DNA from: Natrinema longum
GTDB lineage: Archaea; Halobacteriota; Halobacteria; Halobacteriales; Natrialbaceae
Direction of reading: 5' to 3'
Assembly (NCBI RefSeq): GCF_017352095.1
Contig: NZ_CP071463.1
Coordinates: 1,488,001-1,552,000, forward strand
DNA length: 64,000 nucleotides
This document shows, in pieces, positions 56,834 to 64,000 of the stretch. Positions within the stretch are counted from its first letter, which is position 1. Each line of letters starts with the position of its first letter. The notes under the pieces were generated by a model. The model was given only the letters and a program-made list of their open reading frames with translations, had not been told where the DNA came from and made no database searches. The position numbers and the translations under genes were made by a program.

Positions 56834-56893
56834 GAGTCCGGTGCCGCGAGCCGACGGCTTAAGTCGGGGGCTTGCGAACGACTATCCAGACTG

Positions 56894-57082
56894 ATGCCCA
56901 AGATCAGCGTCGAAATCCCACAGGAACTCCTCGACGACCTGGACGACCACGTCGGTGACGACGGCAAGTTCGTCAATCGCAGCGACGCCATCCGATCCTC
57001 GATCCGCAAAAACCTGGATATCTTAGACGAGATCGACAAACGCCACGACCGCCTCGGGGATCAGGAGTATAGTAGCAACTGA
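56894..57082 (+). CDS. Ribbon-helix-helix (CopG-type) regulator
   Basis: 62-residue RHH protein: strand KISVEIPQELLDDLDDHVGD, then helix 1/2 NRSDAIRSSIRKNLDILDEI. It should bind DNA as a dimer. The last codons and the stop (57074-57082) fall inside the 76-bp palindromic element, so the C-terminal SSN is encoded by the repeat. It may be an antitoxin-like or stand-alone regulator; no toxin gene is next to it. Confidence 0.88.
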   Translation: MPKISVEIPQELLDDLDDHVGDDGKFVNRSDAIRSSIRKNLDILDEIDKRHDRLGDQEYSSN

Positions 57083-57147
57083 AAGTCAGTGCACACCTGA
57101 TCGCACGACAGCGTTGCGATCAGTGTGTAAATCGTTTCAGTTGCTAC
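57072..57147. repeat. 76-bp palindromic element, copy 2
   Basis: GTAGCAACTGAAA / TTTCAGTTGCTAC terminal arms and the inner 8-bp stem TGATCGCA / TGCGATCA, same length as copy 1. It sits between the convergent RHH and RlmE genes and supplies the stop codon of the former. Confidence 0.87.
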
Positions 57148-57154
57148 GATAGTG

Positions 57155-57931
57155 TTACTCCTCGTCGATCCGCTGAGCGAACCCGAAGTTCGGCTTTACG
57201 TCTTCGACGCGAACCGCGACGGTCTCGCCTTCTTCCGTCCCCGGCACGAACAGCCGATAGCCGTCGATCGACGCGATGCCATCGCCCTCGTTCCCGACGC
57301 TTTCGATCTCGACCTCGAGTTCGTCGCCCGGCCGCACCGTCGCGGTGAGCCGGCCCTTTCCGATGAAGTAGACTTCCGAGGACTCGTCGCGGCTGGCCTT
57401 CGGCGACGTCGCGCGGACGTACTGGAACTCCTCCTCGACGTCGGCCCGGAAGTCGTCGACGTCCGGCCCCTCGAAGACCTTCACGACGAAGTCGCCGCCG
57501 CTGTCGAGGAGTTCGAGGGCGGTCTCGAAGGCCTGCCGCGCGAGGTGCAGCGAGCGGGCCTGATCCAGCGAGTACTCGCCGGACATGTTGGGTGCCATGT
57601 CCGACACGACCACGTCGACGGGGCCGCCGGCGGCGTCGACGACGCGGTCGCGGGTCTTGTCTTCGGTCATGTCCCCGCGGAGCGTCTCGACGTTGTCGTG
57701 GTCCTCGAAGTCCTTGATCCGCTGGAAGTCGACGCCGATGACGTTTCCGTTGGGGCCGACCTCCTCGGCGGCGACCTCGAGCCAGCCGCCGGGAGCCGCA
57801 CCCAGGTCGACGACGGTGTCGCCGCTGTCGATGACGTTCTCGAGCTGGTCGAGCTGTTTGAGCTTGTAGGCCGCTCGAGAGCGGTACCCTTCCTGCTTCG
57901 CTTTGTTGTAGTAGTGGTCTCGACCTGTCAT
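57155..57931 (-). CDS. rlmE: 23S rRNA 2'-O-methyltransferase RlmE with TRAM domain
   Basis: 258-residue enzyme. The FtsJ/RlmE domain has YNKAKQEGYRSRAAYKLKQL, VVDLGAAPGGWLEVAAEEVG (SAM), VVVSDMAPNMSGEYSLDQAR and GGDFVVKVFEGPD, so the K-D-K-E catalytic set appears intact (E in SEVYFIG). A C-terminal TRAM domain (about 195-255: GDELEVEIESVGNEGDGIAS) is typical of archaeal RlmE. It should methylate the ribose of a 23S A-loop uridine. Confidence 0.95.
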   Translation of the reverse strand: MTGRDHYYNKAKQEGYRSRAAYKLKQLDQLENVIDSGDTVVDLGAAPGGWLEVAAEEVGPNGNVIGVDFQRIKDFEDHDNVETLRGDMTEDKTRDRVVDAAGGPVDVVVSDMAPNMSGEYSLDQARSLHLARQAFETALELLDSGGDFVVKVFEGPDVDDFRADVEEEFQYVRATSPKASRDESSEVYFIGKGRLTATVRPGDELEVEIESVGNEGDGIASIDGYRLFVPGTEEGETVAVRVEDVKPNFGFAQRIDEE

Positions 57932-58230
57932 ACGGCCCTCACCGAATTATTTGCCATGTTCCGCGTGGAAACTGCCGACGAGTCTGCGTTCATACGAGAG
58001 AGGACGCCGTCGATCCGGAAAGGTACATCGGATGGGATCGGTAACGCCGGGCCGCCCGCGAGCTGTCCCCACCCTGTCCGTGGGCGGTGTGCTGGCGTCC
58101 CCTGCAGCGAATCGGCCGGGAGGGACGGCTGGCTACCTGCGTTTCCACGACGAGCGCATCGATAGGTCAAAGACGTGATTAACCTTGGAGAAGGCGTTTA
58201 TCCCTCCTTACGGTTCTTGAAATTACACTC

Positions 58231-59361
58231 ATGGACATAACTCGTCGCAAGACCCTGCTGGCAACGAGTGGTGCCCTCGGTCTCGCTGGCTGCCTCGGCG
58301 ACGCGCCCGATGACGACGATGCCGGTACTGGGAACGGCGGCAACGACGTGGAGTATACGGTCTTCCAGCTCGACCCGTCGCTCGACCACCCGCTGTGGGC
58401 GACGGTCGAGAACGCGACCGGATTCGTCGCTCTCCTCGAGGACGAGTACGACGACACCTGGATGGTCGAGAATCCAGGCGAAATCGACGGGCTCCAGTCG
58501 TGGCTCGACGAAACGGACTTCGAGACGTCCGCAATCGTCTACGTGGAGACCGCCGGGCCGAATACCTGCTACAACGCGCTCGACGTCAGCGACGTAGGCG
58601 TCGAGAACGGCGAAATCGTCGGCGCTGCGAAAGCGGTCGACACCAGCGATGGGAACGAGGGCTGTGGTTCCGCCGAGACGTACCCATCGGCGTTCGTCCG
58701 GGTGACTGCCGACGACCTGCCCAGCGACGCCACGTTCACCGTCGTCGACGGCAGGGGCGAGTCCAGCGAGGCCGTCGCCGACGGACGCTACGCCGACCCG
58801 GCGAACCTGCCCGGTCACGTCCGTCCGGACGGCGACCCCGCGAAGCTCAAGGAGTTGCGCTGCGACGACGAGAGCATCCGGCGGCTCCGTGGGCCCCGAG
58901 ACGACGAGGTCGCGTTGGGCGAGGCGTACAACGACGAGGAGGTGACCTTCGCGATGCGCGTCCACGCTACGCAGGCGCTCGCCGGTGGCCAGGGTGATTC
59001 GCCGCGGGTCGGGCGTGGCGACGAGGTACGGATCACGATGTGGAACGTCTCGACGGACGTGCAGCTCACCGGGAGCCGCCACAAGTGGAACCTGCAGGTA
59101 CTGACGATGGACGGCTGGAAAGATGTCCGCGGAACGACGGACGGCGACCGCATCGGATACGACGACATCGGGATCGAACATCGCCCGGGCGAGGGATTCG
59201 AGTGGGCGATCGAGATGACCGAGGAAGGTATCGTAGCGGGCCACGAACACGAGGACAGGCTCGAGGTCTGCCCCGACCTGCAACCCGGGCGATACCGCTT
59301 CGTCTACCACGGTATCGGCAGCGGCGAGGCGCTCGCCGTCGAGTTCGACTACAACGGGTAG
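58231..59361 (+). CDS. Tat lipoprotein, unknown function
   Basis: 376-residue protein. MDITRRKTLLATSGALGLAG, then C gives twin arginines and a lipobox (cysteine about residue 21). The mature part has a beta-rich domain (VEYTVFQLDPSLDHPLWATV, FETSAIVYVETAGPNTCYNA) and a second one ending HRPGEGFEWAIEMTEEGIVA, then ERRF-like RYRFVYHGIGSGEALAVEFD. Pairs of cysteines (TCYNA, GCGSAE; LRCDDE, EVCPDL) could form disulfides. The ending resembles ligand- or metal-binding beta-sandwich tails but no family is clear. Monocistronic. Confidence 0.85.
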   Translation: MDITRRKTLLATSGALGLAGCLGDAPDDDDAGTGNGGNDVEYTVFQLDPSLDHPLWATVENATGFVALLEDEYDDTWMVENPGEIDGLQSWLDETDFETSAIVYVETAGPNTCYNALDVSDVGVENGEIVGAAKAVDTSDGNEGCGSAETYPSAFVRVTADDLPSDATFTVVDGRGESSEAVADGRYADPANLPGHVRPDGDPAKLKELRCDDESIRRLRGPRDDEVALGEAYNDEEVTFAMRVHATQALAGGQGDSPRVGRGDEVRITMWNVSTDVQLTGSRHKWNLQVLTMDGWKDVRGTTDGDRIGYDDIGIEHRPGEGFEWAIEMTEEGIVAGHEHEDRLEVCPDLQPGRYRFVYHGIGSGEALAVEFDYNG

Positions 59362-59562
59362 GTAGTAGTCACGACGGACCGAGAGGAATAGGATAGTAGC
59401 GGTCTCGAGCCACGAGTCGTTCTCGGGATAGACGCCAAGGACAGCCCGAAAGCCGAAGAGCGGCCCGCGAGGGCGGCCACCACAGCGCTCGAAGGGGCCA
59501 TTCGCGGATCGGTTTCGAAAGCCGGGCCAGCGGTTACTCCGTCGAAGCGCGGACCGGGGACC

Positions 59563-59856
59563 ATGGGCGAAGAGATCACCGTAGAGGACGGCGGAAAGCG
59601 CGTGACCGACAGCGATGGCAACGAAATCGGGGTCGTCCTCGACGTGGAGGGCGGGGCGGCCTCCGTCGAGCCGAATCGGGAGCTCGGCGGCGAGCTCAAG
59701 CCCAGGCTCGGTTGGGGCCCGGACGAACGGAGCAGGGACCCGCTCCGGAACGACGCGATCGGCGAGAGTGCCGACGAGGAGATCTGCCCGCGCGTAAAGG
59801 GTGGCTTTTTATGTCGACCGTTCGTACGGCGACCTATATGTTCAAGGCCATCGTGA
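59563..59856 (+). CDS. Small PRC-barrel-like protein overlapping PCNA
   Basis: 97-residue protein: [20 protein letters not shown], then [16 protein letters not shown], matching the short haloarchaeal PRC-barrel-type proteins (beta-barrel). Typical members end soon after (S/D)-D-E-I, as at ADEEI here (about residue 74). In this copy the frame runs on for about 23 residues with a different composition ([19 protein letters not shown]), through the promoter of PCNA and 19 bp into the PCNA frame. A lost stop by a small indel is possible. Confidence 0.75.
   Translation: MGEEITVEDGGKRVTDSDGNEIGVVLDVEGGAASVEPNRELGGELKPRLGWGPDERSRDPLRNDAIGESADEEICPRVKGGFLCRPFVRRPICSRPS
59805..59813 (+). promoter_or_regulatory. 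TATA box of the PCNA gene
   Basis: CTTTTTATG, 25-33 nt before the ATG at 59838, inside the C-terminal frame of the preceding small gene. Confidence 0.5.
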
Positions 59857-60581
59857 GCGCCGAAACGCTCACCAGCGCGCTCGATTCGGTGAGCGTGCTG
59901 GTCGACGAGTGCAAGATCCACCTCGAGGAAGACGGACTGGAGATCCGGGCCGTCGACCCCGCGAACGTCGGGATGGTCGACCTCTCGCTCGATGCGTCTG
60001 CGTTCGAATCCTACGAAGCCGACGGCGGGCTCATCGGCGTCGACCTCTCGCGACTGGAAGACATCGCCGGCATGGCCGAATCCGGCCAGCTCATCCAGCT
60101 CGAACTCGACGAGGAGACCCGAAAGCTCCACATTCAGATCGACGGGCTCGAGTACACGCTCGCGCTCATCGATCCCGATTCGATCCGCCAGGAGCCCGAC
60201 ATTCCGGACCTCGATCTGCCCGCGGAGGTCGTCCTCGAGGGGAACGACGTCAACCGCTCGGTGACCGCCGCCGACATGGTCTCCGATCACATCGCACTGG
60301 GCGTCGACGAAACGGAGGAGTACTTCTACGTCGACGCGGAGGGCGACACCGACGACGTCCACCTCGAGCTCACCCAGGAGGAGCTGATCGACCTGCAGGT
60401 CGGTCCCGCTCACTCGCTGTTCTCGCTGGACTATCTCAAGGACATGAACAAGGCGATCCCGAAAGACACCGAGGTCACGCTCGATCTCGGCGAGGAGTTC
60501 CCCGTCAAGATCTACTTCGGCTTCGGAGAGGGGCAGGGTCAGGTCACCTACATGCTCGCGCCGCGAATCCAAAGCGAGTAA
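59838..60581 (+). CDS. pcn: DNA sliding clamp PCNA
   Basis: 247-residue homotrimeric clamp for replication and repair. The haloarchaeal form is strongly acidic, starting [20 protein letters not shown], with [40 protein letters not shown], the interdomain connector [12 protein letters not shown] and the C-terminal [38 protein letters not shown]. Basic residues lining the pore are few, as usual in halophiles. The start at 59838 is secured by the TATA box and family N-terminus. Confidence 0.97.
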   Translation: MFKAIVSAETLTSALDSVSVLVDECKIHLEEDGLEIRAVDPANVGMVDLSLDASAFESYEADGGLIGVDLSRLEDIAGMAESGQLIQLELDEETRKLHIQIDGLEYTLALIDPDSIRQEPDIPDLDLPAEVVLEGNDVNRSVTAADMVSDHIALGVDETEEYFYVDAEGDTDDVHLELTQEELIDLQVGPAHSLFSLDYLKDMNKAIPKDTEVTLDLGEEFPVKIYFGFGEGQGQVTYMLAPRIQSE

Positions 60582-60699
60582 CGCTGGCTCGGCCGCCGGC
60601 CCACGTTCGAACGATCGATCTCCGTCCTCGAGTTCGGTGCCGTCTTACGTCTGACTGCAAGCGTCCGCCGGGTCCGAAGGCGGCTCGCAGCGTCCCGGC

Positions 60700-62220
60700 T
60701 CAGAGCGAGCCCTCGGCGATCGGCAGCGTCAGCGTCGATTCGTCGTTGTGGACGGTCGCTGCACCGTGTTCGTCGAGGGAGAAGGGATCGCTGGCCTCGA
60801 TCCGTAGCTCGAGCGCGTCGCCGCGGGGAATCTCCCGCAGGAGCGGTTCGAGGTCGAGATCGAGCCGGTGTGTGCCCGGCTCCTCGAGGCGGAACCCGGT
60901 CACCTGATCGTCGATCTGTTCGGTCGAGAACGGATCCTCGGCGTGGTGGAGGCTGGCGAAACAGAGCAACGGCGCATCGTGAGCCTCGATCGACACGGAA
61001 AGCGCGGGCGTCCCCCGGAGTCGGAAGCCGTCGGACTCGATCTCGTAGCTCGCCGTCTCGTTCCAGAACGGTCGGTGGCGGATCGTCGAGGTCGTCCCAC
61101 CGAGGACCTCGAGGCCGACCACCGTCCGCTCGACCGCTCCCGGAAAGTCGTCGGACGTCCGCCACCGACTCGCCTGATCGTCCCAGAGGGAGACCGGCGG
61201 AACGACATCGGTCTCCGCGCCACGGACGTGCCGGTCCATCCAGTCGAGTGCCGCCCGATTCATGTACTCGTGTTGCTCGTCCGTGACGGCGAGTTCGTCG
61301 ATGTTGTGACCGCCGCCGTACATGACGAGTCGCGACTCGACGCCCACGTCGTCGATCTCGCGGTAGTTGGCGACCGCCTCGCTCGGTGGGAACAGGGTGT
61401 CTCTCCAGCCCGAGATGACGAGCGCCGGCGTCTCGAGGGGTTCGAGGAACCGCGTCGGCGATCGCTCCTCGAAGTACTCGAGTGCGGCCTCGGGGATCGC
61501 GTTCTCGGCCATCGCCTCGGTGTACCAGTCCTGTAGATTCGGGTCGATGCTCTCGCCGATATCGCCGGTGAACCGCGAGGAAGCGGAGCCAAACCCCACC
61601 AGCAGCGTGAGCCATCCGGATTTGATCGCACCGTTGGGCGTGACGGCGGTGACGAAATCGTTCCACGCGATTCGAGGGACGATAGCGTCGATGCGGTCGT
61701 CTCGTGTGGCAGCGAGGAGTTGGATGCCGCCGCCGTACGAGCCCCCGTCCATCCCAAGCGACGGATCGTCGCCGTCGGCGATCACATCGTCGTGGTCGGC
61801 GAGCCAGTCGATCAGCGCCGACACGTCGCCGACCTCGTTTGGCCCGTCGACCCCGACCTCGCCACCGGAGCCTCCGTACCCGCGCGAATCGTACGCGAGC
61901 ACCACGTACCCGTTGTCGGCGTACATTCCGGCGGTACAGCGGAGGAACTCCCTGCTCATTCCCCAGCCGTGAGTCGTGAGCACGGCGGGGTGAGGCCCGT
62001 CGGCGTCCGGGACGTACAGTGTGGCGGCGAGCGCCGTTCCGTCGAACGACTCGACCGTCACGTCTCGCGTCGTGAATGCGCCATCGCCGTGGAAGAACTC
62101 CCTCGAGAGCGCGCAGTCGAGTTCGATCGCCGCTGCCGGGTTCGTCCCGATCCCCATTCCAGTGGCCGTGATCCCACCAGCCGCGGTCGCTCGGAGGAGG
62201 GTTCGTCGGTTCACGTTCAT
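60700..62220 (-). CDS. Tat-exported CocE/NonD-type hydrolase
   Basis: 506-residue protein. MNVNRRTLLRATAAGGITAT, then GMGIGTNPAAA is a Tat signal cleaved after AxA, without a lipobox, so it is probably secreted. The catalytic core resembles the S15/CocE group: PHPAVLTTHGWGMSREFLRC, YVVLAYDSRGYGGSGG, nucleophile elbow GGSYGGG (DGGSYGGGIQ), TPALVISGWRDTLFPPSEAV (acid), MYGGGHNIDE (His). The C-terminal beta domain (about 340-500) is as in CocE/PepX. The substrate could be an ester or a dipeptide amide; not determinable here. Confidence 0.9.
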   Translation of the reverse strand: MNVNRRTLLRATAAGGITATGMGIGTNPAAAIELDCALSREFFHGDGAFTTRDVTVESFDGTALAATLYVPDADGPHPAVLTTHGWGMSREFLRCTAGMYADNGYVVLAYDSRGYGGSGGEVGVDGPNEVGDVSALIDWLADHDDVIADGDDPSLGMDGGSYGGGIQLLAATRDDRIDAIVPRIAWNDFVTAVTPNGAIKSGWLTLLVGFGSASSRFTGDIGESIDPNLQDWYTEAMAENAIPEAALEYFEERSPTRFLEPLETPALVISGWRDTLFPPSEAVANYREIDDVGVESRLVMYGGGHNIDELAVTDEQHEYMNRAALDWMDRHVRGAETDVVPPVSLWDDQASRWRTSDDFPGAVERTVVGLEVLGGTTSTIRHRPFWNETASYEIESDGFRLRGTPALSVSIEAHDAPLLCFASLHHAEDPFSTEQIDDQVTGFRLEEPGTHRLDLDLEPLLREIPRGDALELRIEASDPFSLDEHGAATVHNDESTLTLPIAEGSL

Positions 62221-62446
62221 ACGGCACTGATTGACGTAATTACCGATATGGATAGTCGTTATCCGATGGATGGCAGGGTCCTGATATATCGGCCCACCGC
62301 TCCCGCCGCCGCTCGTTGCGAACGCGGTTTCCAGGTCACCTCGAGGACCGACACGGCTTCGGCCGGCGGTCTCGTCATCGTCCCCTAATTAAAAGAAGTA
62401 TATACGAAGGAGACGACCTACCAGCACTCCCATAGTAGTCAGCAGT

Positions 62447-62764
62447 ATGCCCTCCCCGAACGGTCCCGACGACGGCCCAGAAGCGAACGCATCGAGGTAC
62501 GTCACGACGTTCGATCCGGAAGCCGGTGAACGGGCGAGCGACGCTATCGTCACCGCGGTGGCGGCAATCGTGGGAACGGACTCGGTCGATCTCCCGCCGC
62601 TGTACGACGCCGTCGATCCGGAGGCGCTCGACTCGCTGGTCGAACACGCCCAGCGGATGGAAGATGCGGGCACCCATCAGGTGTGGTTCACCTACGAGTC
62701 GTTCGACGTCGGCGTCCGGACTGACGGCGAGATCCGAATCCGGGACGCCACGACGGCGAGTTGA
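62447..62764 (+). CDS. HalOD1 output-domain protein
   Basis: 105-residue haloarchaeal protein with the HalOD1 pattern: ASDAIVTAVAAIVGTDSVDL, then PPLYDAVDPEALDSLVEHAQ and VWFTYESFDVGVRTDGEIRI. HalOD1 occurs as an output domain behind response regulators and as a stand-alone protein; its role is unknown. No kinase or receiver gene adjoins. Confidence 0.9.
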   Translation: MPSPNGPDDGPEANASRYVTTFDPEAGERASDAIVTAVAAIVGTDSVDLPPLYDAVDPEALDSLVEHAQRMEDAGTHQVWFTYESFDVGVRTDGEIRIRDATTAS

Positions 62765-62878
62765 GTAGCGACCCGAACGTCGCTCGAGCGGCGTTTCATG
62801 CGGACTCCTATCAGCCAGTGACGGCACAACCACACGGCGGGTCGCGGTTGCGCCGGGACAGCGGTACAGGAGCCCGTC

Positions 62879-63748
62879 TCAGTCCTGTTCGTCGAGAAAA
62901 GACACCAGTTCCTCGTTGACCGCGTCGTCGTTCTCGATGAAAAAGAGGTGGGAGCCACCCTCGACGAGTTCGACGCGGCTGTCCGTGATCTTCTCCGCGA
63001 TGAACTCCGCGTTCTCGACGGGAACGACCCGATCGGCCGTCCCGTGGAGGATCAGCGTCGGCACGCGAATCCCGTCGAGGCGGTCGCTGACGTCGAAGTG
63101 CTGGACGGCCGCGGCCTGGGCCTCCCGAGCCGGGTCGTCGGCGTCCTGTTCGAGTCGCCACTCGAGGATTCGATCCATCAGATGCGGGTTCCGGTTGGTG
63201 AACCGGTCGTTGAACGCGGGTCGCATCCGGTGGCGGAGCGTCTCCCGCTGGCTGGCCCCGTCGGGCGTGTCGAACATGTGTTCCTGGGTCTCGTCGGGCA
63301 CCGGGACCGCGTCGGGCCCGCCGTGAGTAGTACAACACAGCGTCAGCGACTTCGTTCGGGAGTACTCGAGTGCGTAGCGCTGGGCGATCATCCCGCCCAT
63401 GCTCGCGCCGACGATGTGGGCGTCGTAGATCCCAGCGTCGTCGAGGACGGCCTCGAGATCGGCAGCCAGTCCGCCGATCGAGTAGCCGGCCAGTTTGAGG
63501 AGGACGAGGCCACGGAGCGGCCCCGGAAGCCGCGGAACGAGCGGCGGGAGACCGACGTCCGAGCGACCCGTGCCGCGGTTGTCCGGCGCGACGACATCGT
63601 ACTCGTCGGCAACGGCCTCGCGTTGCCAGCGCCACATCCACCGCCCGAACCCGAGCCCCTGTACGAACACGACCGGCGCGCGTCCGTCTCCCTCGCTTCG
63701 CTCGTACTCGTAATAGATCGACACGCCGTCTCTCGTCGCCTGTGGCAT
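62879..63748 (-). CDS. Alpha/beta hydrolase
   Basis: 289-residue enzyme: VVFVQGLGFGRWMWRWQREA (oxyanion), VVAPDNRGTGRSDV, nucleophile elbow GASMGGM (VGASMGGMIAQRYALEY), acid region PTLILHGTADRVVPVENAEF, and the histidine in EGGSHLFFIE. Family-typical; substrate unknown. Start at 63748 (MPQATRDGVSIYYEYE). No signal peptide, so cytoplasmic. Other hydrolases in this group include esterases and dienelactone- or proline-iminopeptidase-like enzymes. Confidence 0.92.
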   Translation of the reverse strand: MPQATRDGVSIYYEYERSEGDGRAPVVFVQGLGFGRWMWRWQREAVADEYDVVAPDNRGTGRSDVGLPPLVPRLPGPLRGLVLLKLAGYSIGGLAADLEAVLDDAGIYDAHIVGASMGGMIAQRYALEYSRTKSLTLCCTTHGGPDAVPVPDETQEHMFDTPDGASQRETLRHRMRPAFNDRFTNRNPHLMDRILEWRLEQDADDPAREAQAAAVQHFDVSDRLDGIRVPTLILHGTADRVVPVENAEFIAEKITDSRVELVEGGSHLFFIENDDAVNEELVSFLDEQD

Positions 63749-63964
63749 AGCCGAGACGACGAGTCGGACGCCCTTGAAATCGATCCTCGAGCCCGAGCCG
63801 ACCGGAGACCGGACGCGTGTACTCGGAAGACAGCCATCGAGGCGTGGTAAGACGGAATTATCGCCGCCGAGATCGCCGACGACGGCGGCGTCGGCGACGG
63901 CTGCTGTCGGCGACCGAGCCATCGGTCCGAGCGGATCGGTAACAAGTGATTGGGACAATCAGCG

Positions 63965-64000
63965 CGTTTATCCCGTCGGAGTAATATCGTTGTACCGATG
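63965..64000 (+). promoter_or_regulatory. Possible promoter and start of a gene at the right edge
   Basis: CGTTTATCC (63965-63973) lies 25-33 nt before an ATG at 63998-64000, the layout of a leaderless gene that would continue outside the window. Confidence 0.35.

Noticed and set aside
60548-62227. A 559-codon frame overlapping the CocE-type hydrolase on the same strand in another frame
   Set aside because: Arginine-rich and lacking family motifs, while the other frame encodes a Tat signal and a full catalytic triad.

Overview
The window is chromosomal DNA from a halophilic archaeon (Halobacteria). The proteins are strongly acidic and the coding DNA is GC-rich. The 16S/23S genes, the tRNA-Ala in the rRNA spacer, the archaeal L10e, PCNA, SRP54, RNase J and type II GAPDH, the doubled TatC, the Bat-type regulator and the many short twin-arginine signals all fit this group. 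A member of the Natrialbales (Natrinema/Haloterrigena-like) is my guess; the sequence alone does not prove it. I saw no insertion sequence, prophage or CRISPR array.

Left part (1-10.3 kb): a hypothetical protein with an internal duplication, small regulators (PadR, zinc ribbon), a NUDIX hydrolase, a heavily glycosylatable secreted repeat protein, a LOV-GAF-HTH regulator of the Bat family, a tungsten-type aldehyde:ferredoxin oxidoreductase and RNase J. An rRNA operon follows on the minus strand (10.3-16.3 kb): four tandem promoters, 16S, tRNA-Ala(TGC), 23S and two diverged 5S genes, ending in a hairpin. The 16S and 23S are each flanked by long complementary processing stems.

Middle part (16.5-34 kb): an HTH/membrane-protein pair, zinc-finger and LURP-one-like proteins, an M29-like aminopeptidase, GAPDH, Hsp20, an ATP-grasp ligase, L10e, thiE-thiM, a degenerate polysaccharide-deacetylase-like lipoprotein, two divergent tandem-rhodanese proteins, a ferritin-like exported protein and a flavin disulfide reductase. 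From 33.9 to 40.7 kb lies an unusual membrane-linked cluster. It holds a lipoprotein, a membrane spermidine-synthase-like protein, a DUF2617-like protein, a pentapeptide-repeat K+-type channel and a HicB-like protein on one strand, with a zinc-ribbon beta-rich protein diverging from the same promoter region. This is my best candidate for an under-described system.

Right part (40.9-64 kb): SRP54, a CBS-MaoC fusion, a kinase/RNA-binding pair, tRNA-Arg(TCT) followed by decaying copies of its own 3' end, an FAD-protein/VOC/esterase module that may detoxify quinones, and assimilatory nitrate and nitrite reductases that share a palindromic upstream motif. After these come divergent tatC genes, an RHH protein, RlmE, PCNA and two alpha/beta hydrolases. 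At least seven proteins in the window carry twin-arginine-like signals (several with a lipobox), so the TatC translocases encoded here probably serve many of these products.

A 76-bp palindromic element occurs twice (24.8 kb and 57.1 kb). It keeps its pairing through compensatory changes, which makes it another good target for follow-up.
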